This document shows, one piece after another, positions 29,132 to 38,275 of a DNA stretch of 64,000 nt. The stretch is from assembly GCF_000027165.1 (NCBI RefSeq), contig NC_013853.1, positions 806,001 through 870,000 on the forward strand, written 5' to 3'. Source of the stretch: Streptococcus mitis B6 (lineage in GTDB: Bacteria > Bacillota > Bacilli > Lactobacillales > Streptococcaceae). Position numbers and translations under genes: made by a program. Every line of letters starts with the position of its first letter. Position 1 is the stretch's first letter. Below the pieces are notes generated by a model that worked only from the letters and a program-made list of their open reading frames with translations, searched no databases and was not told where the DNA came from.

Positions 29132-29863
29132 ATGGATAAGATTGAACAATTACAAGGTATTATTGATCAAAGTCAGAGAATTGTCTTTTTCGGTGGTGCA
29201 GGGGTTTCTACAGAGTCTAATATTCCAGATTTTCGTAGTTCAGATGGTATATATAGTCTGAAACTAGGTCGCCATTTTACTGCCGAGCAACTGGTTTCAC
29301 GCACTATGTTTGAGCGCTATCCAGAGGATTTTTTTGATTTCTACAAAAAGTATCTGCTCTATCCTGATGCCAAGCCGAATTTAGCACATGATTATCTAGC
29401 GTCGTTGGAAAAAACAGGTAAATTAAAGGCGATTGTGACGCAAAATATCGATAGTCTCCATGAAATGGCAGGATCTCAGAAAATTTTGAAACTGCATGGT
29501 AGTGCAGATCGTAATTATTGTTTGGGCTGTCATCGCTTTTATGATTTGACTGCCTTTTTGGCACTTGAAGGTCCAGTTCCCTACTGCTTAGATTGTGGCA
29601 AGGTGGTCAAACCTGACGTAACCCTTTATGAGGAAGAGCTAGATATGGATGTATTTAGTCGCGCAGCCCAAGTCATTCAGCAAGCAGATTTGTTGATTAT
29701 TGGTGGCACTTCCTTAGTTGTTTACCCTGCAGCTAGCCTAATCAATTATTTTTCAGGGTCAAATCTTGTCGTTATCAACAAGTCCAGCACTCCTCAAGAC
29801 AGCCAAGCTGATTTAGTTATCGAAGGTAAGATTGGAGAAGTTTTTTCTAAATTGAGACAATAA
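29132..29863 (+). CDS. Sir2-family NAD-dependent protein deacylase
   Basis: A 243-residue sirtuin consuming NAD to remove acyl groups (or transfer ADP-ribose). Visible: NAD loop FFGGAGVSTESNIPDFRS, the TQNIDSLHEMAG segment, the catalytic His in KLHGSADRNY and two Cys pairs for structural zinc (CLGC and CLDC). GAGVSTES replaces the common GAGISxxSGIP, as in low-GC class U and M-type sirtuins. AGGAG is at correct spacing from the ATG. Monocistronic, with a terminator after it. The target proteins are unknown. Confidence 0.9.
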   Translation: MDKIEQLQGIIDQSQRIVFFGGAGVSTESNIPDFRSSDGIYSLKLGRHFTAEQLVSRTMFERYPEDFFDFYKKYLLYPDAKPNLAHDYLASLEKTGKLKAIVTQNIDSLHEMAGSQKILKLHGSADRNYCLGCHRFYDLTAFLALEGPVPYCLDCGKVVKPDVTLYEEELDMDVFSRAAQVIQQADLLIIGGTSLVVYPAASLINYFSGSNLVVINKSSTPQDSQADLVIEGKIGEVFSKLRQ

Positions 29864-29906
29864 AAAAACTGAAAGAAGTAGGACTATACTTCCTTCAGTT
29901 TTTTTG
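29862..29906 (+). terminator. terminator of the Sir2 gene
   Basis: AAAAAACTGAAaGAAGTA / TACTTCcTTCAGTTTTTTT, a strong stem with seven T. Confidence 0.88.
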
Positions 29907-29987
29907 TATCACGAACTCAGAAACTATGAACAAGATTCTCTTCCTTTTTTAGTCATTCACTACATACTGACCTTAATGAATGTTACT

Positions 29988-30506
29988 CTATTGTCTATTT
30001 TTTAAAGATCGCAAAAAACAATCAATCTCTGCTTGAGAATGGAGAATATGCATCTTTTCTGGATAAGTATTGTTTAAGTATTGGTATCTATCCTTAGCAT
30101 TTTTTATTCGACCATCCCTGAGAATCCATCTGATAAACTCCCAATTAAATTGTTCTTCACATCCAGCTGCCATACTTTCTCTGACCTTGCCTCGGTATGT
30201 GAGATAACGTTTAAAGGCTCGTAGCAGACAATTCCAGCGAGAAAAATTAAGAAAGATAATTTGGTCAGCTTCCTGCATTCTTTCCTCATAGAAACACCAA
30301 GAATAATTACCATCGATGACCCAAGCTTCATGCTTGGTGAGAAATTTTTTCATCTCATCCAACATCCAATCGCGATCACTATCTTGCCAACCAGGTTGAA
30401 ATTGGAGTGTGTCCATGTGAAGTTTTGGGATGGAGTAGTAGTTAGATAACTTTTCGGCTAGCGTTGACTTACCAGCACCAGAATATCCGATAATTGCGAT
30501 TTTCAT
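29988..30506 (-). CDS. P-loop kinase, adenylate kinase-like (topology modulation protein family)
   Basis: A 172-residue small P-loop NTPase of the family annotated 'DNA topology modulation protein FlaR', which are really adenylate- or shikimate-kinase-like enzymes of unknown substrate. Walker A is IGYSGAGKSTLAEKLS at the N-terminus; HMDTLQFQPGW and WVIDGNYSW follow in the substrate region, and a lid-like RWNCLLRAFKRYL is Arg-rich. It is divergent in position from Sir2 and transcribed toward it. Function is unproven. Confidence 0.82.
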   Translation of the reverse strand: MKIAIIGYSGAGKSTLAEKLSNYYSIPKLHMDTLQFQPGWQDSDRDWMLDEMKKFLTKHEAWVIDGNYSWCFYEERMQEADQIIFLNFSRWNCLLRAFKRYLTYRGKVRESMAAGCEEQFNWEFIRWILRDGRIKNAKDRYQYLNNTYPEKMHILHSQAEIDCFLRSLKNRQ

Positions 30507-30531
30507 TTTCTACCTTTTCCTATTTGGAGAC

Positions 30532-30557
30532 AAAAAAACAGCCTCTATGGACTGTTT
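30532..30557 (-). terminator. rpsT terminator
   Basis: On the minus strand AAACAGTC-CATAGA-GGCTGTTTTTTT directly behind the rpsT stop. Confidence 0.85.
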
Positions 30558-30558
30558 C

Positions 30559-30795
30559 TTATTTAGCAAGTTTAGCTGAAAGACGAGCTTTGTCGCGACT
30601 TGCTTTGTTTTTGTGAATCAAACCTTTAGTTTCTGCTTTATCGATAGCTGAGCTAGCAGCACGGAAAAGTTCTTCAGATGGGTTTGCTTCGAAAGCTTTG
30701 ATAGCAGTACGCATAGCTGATTTTTGAGCTGAGTTCTTTTCGTTTTGTTTAACGTTCAATTCAGCGCGTTTGATAGCTGATTTAATGTTTGCCAA
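30559..30795 (-). CDS. rpsT: 30S ribosomal protein S20
   Basis: S20 binds 16S rRNA early in small-subunit assembly. The 78-residue protein is helical and very Lys/Arg/Ala-rich ([20 protein letters not shown] at the start). Start choice matters: an in-frame ATG at 30810 lies within ATGGAGGT, so that ATG is part of the ribosome site, and the real start is the TTG 15 bases later (30795), giving the standard N-terminus. E. coli rpsT also uses a UUG start and is autoregulated through it; a similar control here is an inference. Confidence 0.93.
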
Positions 30796-30862
30796 TGTTC
30801 TTACCTCCATATTTACTAACTATACCATTATATCTGAAAACTTACGTTTTGACAAGGGGAAA

Positions 30863-31783
30863 TTATTTTTTTAAGTAAATTTCATCGATTTCATGGTTCT
30901 TTGTTTTATGAAGAATCACTTCTGCACGATTTCTGGTTGGTTCAATATAATTTTGTAGATTTGTGAGATTGATACTGGTCCAGACCTGATGGGCAAAGGA
31001 TTCCACTTCCCCAATCGGCATTTGAGTAAAGTGATAGTAATAGCTATCAGGGTCATTTTGGGCTAGACTCAGCATCTTCAAGAAACGGTCCAGATACCAA
31101 CTCTCGATGTCATCGACTGCAGCATCAACATAGATGGAAAAGTCAAAGAAGTCAGTAATGTAGAGACGCTCGTTTTGTGGATTTTGAAAGACATTTATTC
31201 CCTCAACAATGACAAAATCAGCAGCTTTAACGCTTTGCTTTTCCTCAGGAACAATATCGTAGACTTCATGAGAATAGACAGGAATATCTACATCTTGTCC
31301 ATTTTTGATGTGGTCCAAGAAGTTGAGAAGAGCTTCCATATCATAGCTTTCAGGAAATCCCTTACGATTTAGAATCCCTTGCTCAATCAAGGTCTGGTTG
31401 GGATAGAGAAAGCCGTCAGTTGTTACCAACTCAACCGTAGCATCTGTAAGTGTACGGGACAGTAGGATTTGAAGTAGGCGACTGGTTGTGGATTTTCCAA
31501 CGGCAACACTCCCGGAAACACCAATGATGAAAGGCTGGGATTTGCTTTCACGTTGAAGGAAAATCCCTTTTGAAAAGGCCAAATCATCCTTGGTACGCTT
31601 GTAAATCTGGATGAGATGAGCTAGGGGGAGATAGACATCGGTAACATCCTGCAAGCTAATCTGGTCATTAAAACTCTTGATGGATTCTAATTCCTCTTCT
31701 GTCAACGGAGGTGTTGTCTTTCGATGTAAAGATTGCCAAGTCTGGCGACTGATTTTTTCAAAATGTAAAAATTCGTTGGTCAT
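30863..31783 (-). CDS. coaA: CoaA, type I pantothenate kinase
   Basis: Phosphorylates pantothenate, the first committed step of coenzyme A synthesis. 306 residues. The N-terminal region ([16 protein letters not shown]) precedes the P-loop [35 protein letters not shown], and [11 protein letters not shown] are family motifs. The start at 31783 is taken because AGGGGAAA is just upstream, and the frame above it (to 31897) lies in the promoter region. It lies upstream of rpsT on the same strand and may share its transcript. Confidence 0.95.
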   Translation of the reverse strand: MTNEFLHFEKISRQTWQSLHRKTTPPLTEEELESIKSFNDQISLQDVTDVYLPLAHLIQIYKRTKDDLAFSKGIFLQRESKSQPFIIGVSGSVAVGKSTTSRLLQILLSRTLTDATVELVTTDGFLYPNQTLIEQGILNRKGFPESYDMEALLNFLDHIKNGQDVDIPVYSHEVYDIVPEEKQSVKAADFVIVEGINVFQNPQNERLYITDFFDFSIYVDAAVDDIESWYLDRFLKMLSLAQNDPDSYYYHFTQMPIGEVESFAHQVWTSINLTNLQNYIEPTRNRAEVILHKTKNHEIDEIYLKK

Positions 31784-31845
31784 GTGTTTTCCCCTAGATA
31801 TTTTGTTTATCATACCATAAAAAGATAAAAAAATAAAGCGGTTTC

Positions 31846-31874
31846 TTGATGATAGTAAGCCAATATCGTATAAT
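31846..31874 (+). promoter_or_regulatory. promoter of the small membrane protein gene
   Basis: TTGATG (31846-31851), 17-bp spacer, TATAAT (31869-31874). The transcript would have a leader of about 100 nt. Confidence 0.6.
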
Positions 31875-31880
31875 AGAGGT

Positions 31881-31983
31881 AGATAGAGGTTGAACAATTT
31901 ATTGATGAAGTAGGAGCTACCTTCTCCTGATTTATAAGCTTATAAAGGGCGCTTTTCGGTTCACAACTTATAGGAGGTGTGTC
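31881..31983 (+). promoter_or_regulatory. structured 5' leader, possible translational switch
   Basis: Contains GTTGAAC ... GTTCACAAC as outer pairing, AGGAG...CTCCT hairpin, the 16-nt palindrome TTTATAAGCTTATAAA (31931-31946), and CTTATA at 31967-31972 right before GGAGG, which could pair with TATAAG of the palindrome. The ribosome site could thus be hidden or free. It does not match any riboswitch consensus I know. Confidence 0.4.
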
Positions 31984-32388
31984 ATGAAAATCTTAAAAAG
32001 TTATTTATTGGAACTCTGTTTTATTTTAAGTTTTGCACTACCTTTTTTAAAAGGAGCGAATGCGGATAATGGTAGACGTTTTGTGGAAACCTATTACGGT
32101 TTTACTTTTTTGATGGAACATGCCATTGTAACAGCTGTCTTTATCTGTTCGCTCTTGATTGCTTTCTTCCTAAAAAAACGGTGGACGAAATGGCTTGCTG
32201 CTGGTAGTTATTTCTTTTTAGTTCTATGGCTTGCTACAGAGGGTTATTTCTTCCGCATGTCACTAGAAGATTTGATACGACTTTGGACAAGTTTGGAATT
32301 CCTGACAAAAACGTATCAGTTGGGCTTTTATCTAAACATCTTGTTGGGAACTCTCTTGATAATAAAGTATTTGAAGGTTAAGCAATAG
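31984..32388 (+). CDS. small four-helix membrane protein, unknown function
   Basis: A 134-residue integral membrane protein. Four hydrophobic segments can be seen at residues about 5-23, 42-64, 70-90 and 112-130; loops are short and basic (KKRWTKW on the inside). GGAGGT precedes the ATG at good spacing. I do not recognise the family. It has its own promoter with a structured leader, and lies just before the acquired mercury genes, so it marks the left edge of the core chromosome there. Confidence 0.7.
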   Translation: MKILKSYLLELCFILSFALPFLKGANADNGRRFVETYYGFTFLMEHAIVTAVFICSLLIAFFLKKRWTKWLAAGSYFFLVLWLATEGYFFRMSLEDLIRLWTSLEFLTKTYQLGFYLNILLGTLLIIKYLKVKQ

Positions 32389-32640
32389 TCATAAAAATGC
32401 GCTTGATTATAGACAATAAATTTGTTGTTTTATCTTGACTGTGATATTTCTAGTTCTAAATGGCTTATTATTTATGGGTCTTCGGAATATATAGTGGAAT
32501 TACTTTCTTAATAGTTTAAAAACAACTGGTGTTTAAATCGGATTTTCTGGTGGGATGTTAGGATAATCAATAGTATTATATAAAAGTATCAATCACATAC
32601 GAGTGATACTTTGGGAAAAAAATAAAATAGTCCAATTTAC
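32389..32640. other. noncoding A/T-rich interval left of the mer genes
   Basis: Within about 300 bp without a gene, only one structure is evident: AAAGTATCA / TGATACTTT (32583-32612), a stem without a T run. No insertion-sequence end or direct repeat that would mark the insertion point of the mer module was found. Confidence 0.5.
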
Positions 32641-32672
32641 TTGACCGTGTACTATGGTACATGGTTTATAAT
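32641..32672 (+). promoter_or_regulatory. mer operator/promoter
   Basis: TTGACC (32641-32646) and TATAAT (32667-32672) are separated by 20 bp, longer than optimal, with a dyad ACCGTGTAC ... GTACATGGT filling the spacer. This is the classic MerR-type arrangement in which Hg-loaded MerR untwists DNA to activate transcription. Confidence 0.9.
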
Positions 32673-32691
32673 ATTCAGGGGGTGAAATAAG

Positions 32692-33084
32692 ATGATTTAT
32701 CGCATTAGTGAGTTTGCAGATAAATGTGGAGTTAATAAAGAAACGATCAGATATTACGAGCGAAAAAATTTATTACAAGAACCTCACCGAACGGAAGCTG
32801 GTTATCGGATATATTCATATGATGACGTTAAGCGTGTTGGGTTTATTAAACGAATACAGGAACTTGGTTTCTCTTTAAGCGAGATTTATAAATTACTTGG
32901 TGTTGTAGATAAAGATGAAGTTCGTTGTCAAGATATGTTCGAATGTGTTTCTAAAAAACAAAAGGAAGTGCAAAAACAAATAGAGGATTTAAAACGAATT
33001 GAAACTATGTTAGACGACTTAAAACAACGATGTCCAGATGAAAAGAAATTACATTCGTGTCCAATAATAGAAACATTAATATGA
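32692..33084 (+). CDS. merR: MerR, mercury-responsive transcriptional regulator
   Basis: A 130-residue MerR-family activator/repressor. The winged helix-turn-helix is residues about 1-70 ([24 protein letters not shown]). A long dimerisation helix follows. The three cysteines Cys79, Cys114 and Cys123 fall at the exact Hg(II)-binding positions of Bacillus-type MerR. GGGGGTG precedes the ATG. It is the first gene of its own operon with merA, as in Gram-positive mer operons. No merT, merP, merB or other transport genes are present. Confidence 0.96.
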   Translation: MIYRISEFADKCGVNKETIRYYERKNLLQEPHRTEAGYRIYSYDDVKRVGFIKRIQELGFSLSEIYKLLGVVDKDEVRCQDMFECVSKKQKEVQKQIEDLKRIETMLDDLKQRCPDEKKLHSCPIIETLI

Positions 33085-33112
33085 GAGATTAATTAACGAA
33101 AGGAGCTTTTTT

Positions 33113-34753
33113 ATGAATAAATTTAAGGTAAACATTTCAGGAATGACTTGTACGGGTTGTGAAAAACACGTAGAATCAGCACTTGAAAAGATAGGTGCTA
33201 AAAATATTGAGTCTAGTTATCGTCGTGGTGAAGCAGTATTTGAACTGCCCGATGATATTGAGGTTGAAAGTGCAATAAAGGCGATTGATGAAGCAAATTA
33301 CCAAGCCGGAGAAATTGAAGAAGTATCATCACTAGAAAACGTGGCGTTAATTAATGAAGACAATTATGACCTTCTTATTATTGGTTCTGGCGCTGCTGCC
33401 TTTTCTTCGGCAATTAAAGCTATAGAATACGGTGCAAAAGTTGGAATGATTGAGCGTGGAACGGTTGGGGGAACCTGTGTGAATATTGGCTGTGTTCCGT
33501 CAAAAACTCTTCTTAGGGCAGGGGAAATCAATCATTTATCAAAAGACAATCCGTTTATAGGTTTACAAACATCCGCTGGAGAAGTGGATTTAGCTAGTTT
33601 AATCACGCAAAAGGATAAATTGGTGAGCGAACTTCGGAATCAAAAATATATGGATTTAATTGATGAATATAATTTTGATTTAATTAAAGGTGAAGCAAAA
33701 TTCGTTGATGCTAGTACGGTTGAGGTCAATGGGACAAAGTTATCTGCAAAACGCTTTTTAATTGCAACAGGTGCATCGCCTTCGTTGCCCCAAATTTCAG
33801 GACTTGAAAAAATGGACTATTTAACTAGTACAACACTTCTTGAGTTAAAGAAAATACCAAAACGATTAACTGTAATTGGTTCAGGATACATTGGAATGGA
33901 GCTTGGACAACTATTTCATCATTTAGGTTCAGAAATAACGCTTATGCAAAGAAGTGAGCGACTTTTAAAGGAGTATGATCCTGAGATTTCAGAGTCAGTT
34001 GAAAAAGCGTTAATTGAACAGGGTATAAACCTTGTCAAAGGGGCAACTTTTGAGCGTGTTGAACAAAGTGGAGAGATAAAAAGGGTTTACGTAACAGTAA
34101 ATGGCAGTAGAGAAGTCATTGAATCAGATCAGTTACTTGTTGCCACTGGAAGAAAACCAAATACGGATTCTTTAAATTTAAGTGCAGCAGGTGTTGAAAC
34201 TGGAAAAAATAATGAAATCCTGATCAATGATTTTGGTCAAACAAGTAATGAAAAGATTTATGCAGCAGGAGATGTGACTTTAGGACCACAATTTGTATAT
34301 GTAGCAGCCTATGAAGGTGGAATTATTACTGATAATGCTATTGGTGGATTAAACAAAAAAATAGATTTATCGGTAGTTCCTGCTGTTACGTTTACGAATC
34401 CGACGGTTGCAACGGTTGGTTTAACAGAAGAACAAGCAAAAGAGAAAGGGTATGATGTGAAGACATCTGTATTACCTTTAGATGCTGTTCCAAGAGCAAT
34501 TGTAAACCGTGAAACAACCGGTGTATTTAAACTAGTAGCAGATGCAGAAACACTAAAAGTATTAGGGGTTCATATTGTATCTGAAAATGCAGGAGATGTC
34601 ATCTATGCAGCATCATTAGCTGTTAAATTTGGCTTAACGATAGAAGATTTAACAGAAACCCTAGCACCATATTTAACAATGGCTGAAGGGCTAAAATTAG
34701 TTGCACTTACGTTCGATAAAGATATTTCGAAATTATCTTGTTGTGCAGGCTAA
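33113..34753 (+). CDS. merA: MerA, mercury(II) reductase
   Basis: A flavoenzyme reducing Hg(II) to volatile Hg(0) with NADPH. 546 residues. A single N-terminal heavy-metal-associated domain with GMTCTGC (Cys13, Cys16) delivers Hg; then FAD-binding [10 protein letters not shown], the redox pair [13 protein letters not shown] (Cys122, Cys127), NADPH-binding [11 protein letters not shown], the second FAD motif [10 protein letters not shown] and YAAGDVTLG. The C-terminal vicinal cysteines SCCAG (543-544), which bind Hg, are intact. All needed residues are present, so detoxification of inorganic mercury is likely. 28 nt after merR. Confidence 0.97.
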   Translation: MNKFKVNISGMTCTGCEKHVESALEKIGAKNIESSYRRGEAVFELPDDIEVESAIKAIDEANYQAGEIEEVSSLENVALINEDNYDLLIIGSGAAAFSSAIKAIEYGAKVGMIERGTVGGTCVNIGCVPSKTLLRAGEINHLSKDNPFIGLQTSAGEVDLASLITQKDKLVSELRNQKYMDLIDEYNFDLIKGEAKFVDASTVEVNGTKLSAKRFLIATGASPSLPQISGLEKMDYLTSTTLLELKKIPKRLTVIGSGYIGMELGQLFHHLGSEITLMQRSERLLKEYDPEISESVEKALIEQGINLVKGATFERVEQSGEIKRVYVTVNGSREVIESDQLLVATGRKPNTDSLNLSAAGVETGKNNEILINDFGQTSNEKIYAAGDVTLGPQFVYVAAYEGGIITDNAIGGLNKKIDLSVVPAVTFTNPTVATVGLTEEQAKEKGYDVKTSVLPLDAVPRAIVNRETTGVFKLVADAETLKVLGVHIVSENAGDVIYAASLAVKFGLTIEDLTETLAPYLTMAEGLKLVALTFDKDISKLSCCAG

Positions 34754-34903
34754 GGGAACTTTTTTACAACTCCCTATTCAAGTGAACCAGCTAATGCTTT
34801 AAGGGATTTTCTAAGTGCATTTGTGGTCACAAAAATAATTTAACACTGATGATTTCGACATCAAATCTATAATTGATACCTTAACCCCGCAGAGTAATAA
34901 AGG
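34754..34903. other. short interval between merA and the ISL3-family transposase
   Basis: 150 bp with no recognisable terminator. It probably holds the left end of the ISL3-type element, but I could not find a convincing inverted repeat partner near 36236-36260. Confidence 0.35.
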
Positions 34904-36240
34904 ATGAATAATATGTCAGACTTATTATCCTTACCAGACATTAAAACAATAGAACCGCCACAAGAAAATGAAACCGATATGATGTTTAAAGTTGAAGCAG
35001 TCGGACCACCTGAATGTTGTCCTGAATGTGGTTTTGACAAGTTGTACAAACACAGTTCAAGAAATCAACTAATTATGGATTTGCCCATTCGTTTAAAGCG
35101 AGTGGGCTTACAATTGAACCGTAGACGATACAAGTGTCGTGAATGCGGATCTACCTTCTGGGAACGCCTAATATCTGTAGATGAAAAGCGTAGTATGACC
35201 AAAAGGCTTTTAAAGTCCATTCAAGAGCAATCCATGTCTAAGACCTTTGTAGAAGTCGCAGAAAGCGTTGGTGTTGACGAAAAAACCATTAGGAACGTTT
35301 TTAAGGACTATGTGGCACTCAAAGAACGTGAATACCAGTTTGAAACTCCTAAGTGGCTTGGGATAGACGAGATACATATTATCCGTAGACCTCGGCTTGT
35401 ATTGACTAATATTGAACGCAGGACTATTTATGACATCAAGCCTAACCGTAATAAGGAAACAGTCATCCAACGTCTTTCAGAAATCAGTGACAGGACTTAC
35501 ATTGAGTACGTCACAATGGATATGTGGAAGCCCTACAAAGACGCAGTGAACACTATCCTTCCACAAGCTAAAGTTGTCGTAGATAAGTTTCATGTAGTTA
35601 GAATGGCTAATCAAGCCTTAGATAACGTCAGAAAGTCTTTGAAAGCCCATATGAGCCAAAAAGAAAGACGTACCCTTATGCGTGAAAGGTTTATCCTTCT
35701 AAAGCGTAAACACGATCTAAATGAACATGAATCATTCCTCTTAGATACTTGGTTAGGTAATCTTCCTGCTTTAAAAGAAGCCTATGAACTCAAAGAAGAG
35801 TTTTACTGGATATGGGATACTCCTGATCCAGATGAAGGTCATCTTCGTTATAGTCAATGGAGACACCGTTGTATGTCTAGCAACTCTAAAGACGCATATA
35901 AAGACCTCGTGAGAGCCGTAGACAACTGGCATGTTGAAATATTCAACTACTTTGATAAAAGGCTCACTAATGCTTATACGGAGTCAATTAACAGCATTAT
36001 TAGGTAGGTAGAGCGAATGGGTAGAGGTTACTCGTTTGATGCCTTACGAGCCAAAATCCTTTTCAATGAGAAGCTCCATAAAAAGCGTAAGCCACGATTT
36101 AATTCAAGTGCTTTCAATAAAGCTATGTTATACGATACTTTCAATTGGTATGAAGTGAATGATCACGACATTACAGACAACTTAGGTGTCGATTTTTCCA
36201 CACTTATTAAGAATTTGGAGAAGGGTGATTTATAAGCCCT
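34904..36240 (+). mobile_element. ISL3-family insertion sequence remnant
   Basis: Essentially a full-length transposase frame with one stop. Terminal inverted repeats were not identified with confidence, so the limits given are those of the gene. Next to merA, it may have helped bring in the module. Confidence 0.65.
34913..36235 (+). pseudogene. ISL3-family transposase, interrupted by one amber codon
   Basis: The product resembles IS1193/IS1167-type transposases of streptococci. The N-terminal zinc-binding domain (CCPECGFDKLY, CRECGSTFWERLI) is followed by a helix-turn-helix and the DDE core: D in GIDEIHI, D in VTMDMWKPYKDA and E in NAYTESINSIIR. A TAG at 36005-36007 cuts the frame 76 codons before the end; reading continues in the same frame with VERMGRGYSFDALRAKILF, and Gln would be expected at the stop (CAG to TAG). 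AAGGA supports the ATG at 34913. The truncated enzyme is probably inactive, since the stop lies close behind the catalytic Glu and removes the terminal helix. Confidence 0.9.
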
Positions 36241-36286
36241 TTTCCACCATAAAATCCGAATACCCTTATTTATAAGTGTTTAAAGA

Positions 36287-36330
36287 GATTGAAGAAAAGG
36301 TCTTCTTGACTAGCTTTCTTCAGTCTTTTT
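36287..36330 (+). terminator. terminator upstream of the methyltransferase operon
   Basis: GATTGAAGAAA / TTTCTTCAGTC (G-U tolerated) with TTTTT after it. Likely belongs to the original gene left of the mer insertion. Confidence 0.7.
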
Positions 36331-36345
36331 CGTTTCATTATCAAT

Positions 36346-36391
36346 TTGTAAACGATTTACAATTTAAGTCAAATTATGGTAAAATAGTTTC
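36346..36391 (+). promoter_or_regulatory. promoter of the pdp operon with a perfect palindromic operator; leaderless start
   Basis: TTGTAAA-CGA-TTTACAA (36346-36362) is a perfect dyad whose right arm contains the -35 TTACAA (36357-36362). After 17 bp comes TGGTAAAAT (-10 at 36380-36385), 6 nt from the ATG at 36392. The dyad resembles a CcpA cre or other LacI-type operator with one extra base in the centre. Confidence 0.65.
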
Positions 36392-36982
36392 ATGAGTAAA
36401 ATGTATTATGCAGAAAATCCTGACGCGGCTCACGACATTCATGAGTTGAGAGTAGAATTGTTGGGAGAAAAAATGGCCTTTCTGACGGATGCGGGTGTTT
36501 TTAGCAAGAAGATGGTTGACTTTGGAAGTCAGCTTTTGCTCAAGTGTCTGGATGTCAACCAAGGAGAGACAGTCCTAGATGTCGGCTGTGGTTATGGTCC
36601 ATTAGGTTTGTCCTTAGCTAAGGCTTATGAAGTTCAGTCGACCATGGTTGATATCAATAATCGTGCCTTGGATTTGGCGCGACAAAATGCTGAACGAAAT
36701 AAAGTAGAAGCGACGATTTTCCAGTCCAACATCTATGAACAAGTTAAAGGCACATTTGACCATGTCATTTCCAATCCTCCTATCCGTGCGGGCAAGCAAG
36801 TGGTTCATGAAATCATTGAGAAAAGTAAAGATTTTTTGGAAACTAGTGGGGATTTAACAATCGTTATCCAGAAAAAACAAGGGGCTCCAAGTGCCAAGTC
36901 CAAGATGGAAGATGTGTTTGGCAATTGTGAAGTCGTCAAAAAAGACAAGGGATACTATATCCTTAGAAGTGTGAAAGAATGA
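36392..36982 (+). CDS. class I SAM-dependent methyltransferase (RsmC-like)
   Basis: A 196-residue methyltransferase resembling the C-terminal half of RsmC, the 16S rRNA G1207 N2-methyltransferase. The SAM motif is VLDVGCGYGPLGLSLA; the catalytic NPPIR motif (usually NPPFH) appears in VISNPPIRAGK; ISNPP is diagnostic of N-methyltransferases. It starts directly at the promoter (6 nt behind the -10), so it is expected to be leaderless, and overlaps pdp by 4 nt, heading the pdp-deoC-cdd operon. Confidence 0.87.
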   Translation: MSKMYYAENPDAAHDIHELRVELLGEKMAFLTDAGVFSKKMVDFGSQLLLKCLDVNQGETVLDVGCGYGPLGLSLAKAYEVQSTMVDINNRALDLARQNAERNKVEATIFQSNIYEQVKGTFDHVISNPPIRAGKQVVHEIIEKSKDFLETSGDLTIVIQKKQGAPSAKSKMEDVFGNCEVVKKDKGYYILRSVKE

Positions 36983-38256
36983 GAGCAGTTGATTTAATCC
37001 AAAAAAAACGTGATGGTCAAGAACTGACTTCGAGTGAAATTGAATGGCTAGTTGAAGGCTATGTGTCAGGAACTGTTCCTGATTATCAGATGTCTGCCTT
37101 TGCTATGGCTGTTTATTTCAAAGGAATGACGACTCGAGAAATATCTGATTTGACCATGAAAATGGTTCAGACAGGCCAAGAATTTGATTTATCAGCTATT
37201 GATGGGGTTAAGGTTGACAAGCATTCTACTGGGGGTGTTGGTGACAAGGTGACCTTGATTTTAGCTCCTTTAGTAGCGAGTTTTGGAGTTCCAGTCGCGA
37301 AAATGAGTGGTCGTGGTCTCGGCCATACGGGTGGAACAATTGATAAATTGGAGTCCATTAAGGGCTATCAAGTAGAGCGTAGTCAAGAAGATTTTATTCG
37401 TCAGGTTCAGGATATTGGTGTATCTGTCATTGGGCAATCAGACCAGCTGGTCAAAGCAGATAAGCTTCTCTATGCCCTTCGTGATGTGACCACAACTGTT
37501 GACACAATTCCTTTGATTGCGAGTTCGGTGATGAGCAAGAAAATCGCGGCAGGGGCGGATGCTATTTTGCTAGACGTGACTGTCGGTGAGGGTGCCTTCA
37601 TGAAGACGGTTGATGAGGCGCGTGAATTGGCTCAAACCATGGTAGAACTTGGTAAGGCAGTTGGTCGGAAGACGGTAGCAGTGATTACCGATATGAGCCA
37701 GCCCTTGGGACGAGCGATTGGGAATCGTCTGGAGATTCTTGAAGCATTGGAGATTTTACAAGGTCAAGGCCGTCAGGATATTACCCACTTCATCTGTGAA
37801 TTGGCTCAAATTATGCTTGACCTGGCAAATGTAAATAAAACAGTTGAAGAAGTTCGCCAACATCTTGAGAATGGTCAAGCACTGGCTAAGTTTGAGGAGA
37901 TGGTCCAAGCCCAAGGTGGAGACTTGGAAGACCTCTATCGTCCTGTAAATGTAGCCCATGTGGTGGAAATCCCTGCTCAGGAAACAGGTGTCATTTCAGC
38001 TCTCCCAGCTATGGAATTTGGCCTCTATGCTATGAGACTTGGTGCTGGCCGTGCAGTCAAGACTGATGATTTGGACTATGAAACAGGAATTGTTTTTGAA
38101 AAGAAAGTTGGAGATTCCGTTCAAAATGGAGAAATTGTTGCAAAAGTATACACAAATGGAAAAATTTCTCCTCAGCTAGTTACAGATTTTCAAAAATATG
38201 TTAAAATAAATGATAGGGTGCAAAGTTTACGAGAAATTATAGAAATTATCTCATAA
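36979..38256 (+). CDS. pdp: pyrimidine-nucleoside phosphorylase
   Basis: Splits uridine, deoxyuridine and thymidine into base and (deoxy)ribose-1-phosphate. 425 residues, thymidine phosphorylase family. The signature [18 protein letters not shown] (16-residue family motif) is exact; the phosphate loop [10 protein letters not shown] is present as well. The ATG overlaps the methyltransferase stop in ATGA. The products feed DeoC (via DeoB) two genes later. I see no frameshift or deviation from normal length. Confidence 0.96.
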   Translation: MRAVDLIQKKRDGQELTSSEIEWLVEGYVSGTVPDYQMSAFAMAVYFKGMTTREISDLTMKMVQTGQEFDLSAIDGVKVDKHSTGGVGDKVTLILAPLVASFGVPVAKMSGRGLGHTGGTIDKLESIKGYQVERSQEDFIRQVQDIGVSVIGQSDQLVKADKLLYALRDVTTTVDTIPLIASSVMSKKIAAGADAILLDVTVGEGAFMKTVDEARELAQTMVELGKAVGRKTVAVITDMSQPLGRAIGNRLEILEALEILQGQGRQDITHFICELAQIMLDLANVNKTVEEVRQHLENGQALAKFEEMVQAQGGDLEDLYRPVNVAHVVEIPAQETGVISALPAMEFGLYAMRLGAGRAVKTDDLDYETGIVFEKKVGDSVQNGEIVAKVYTNGKISPQLVTDFQKYVKINDRVQSLREIIEIIS

Positions 38257-38275
38257 ACCGCAGGAGAATCCGTAT

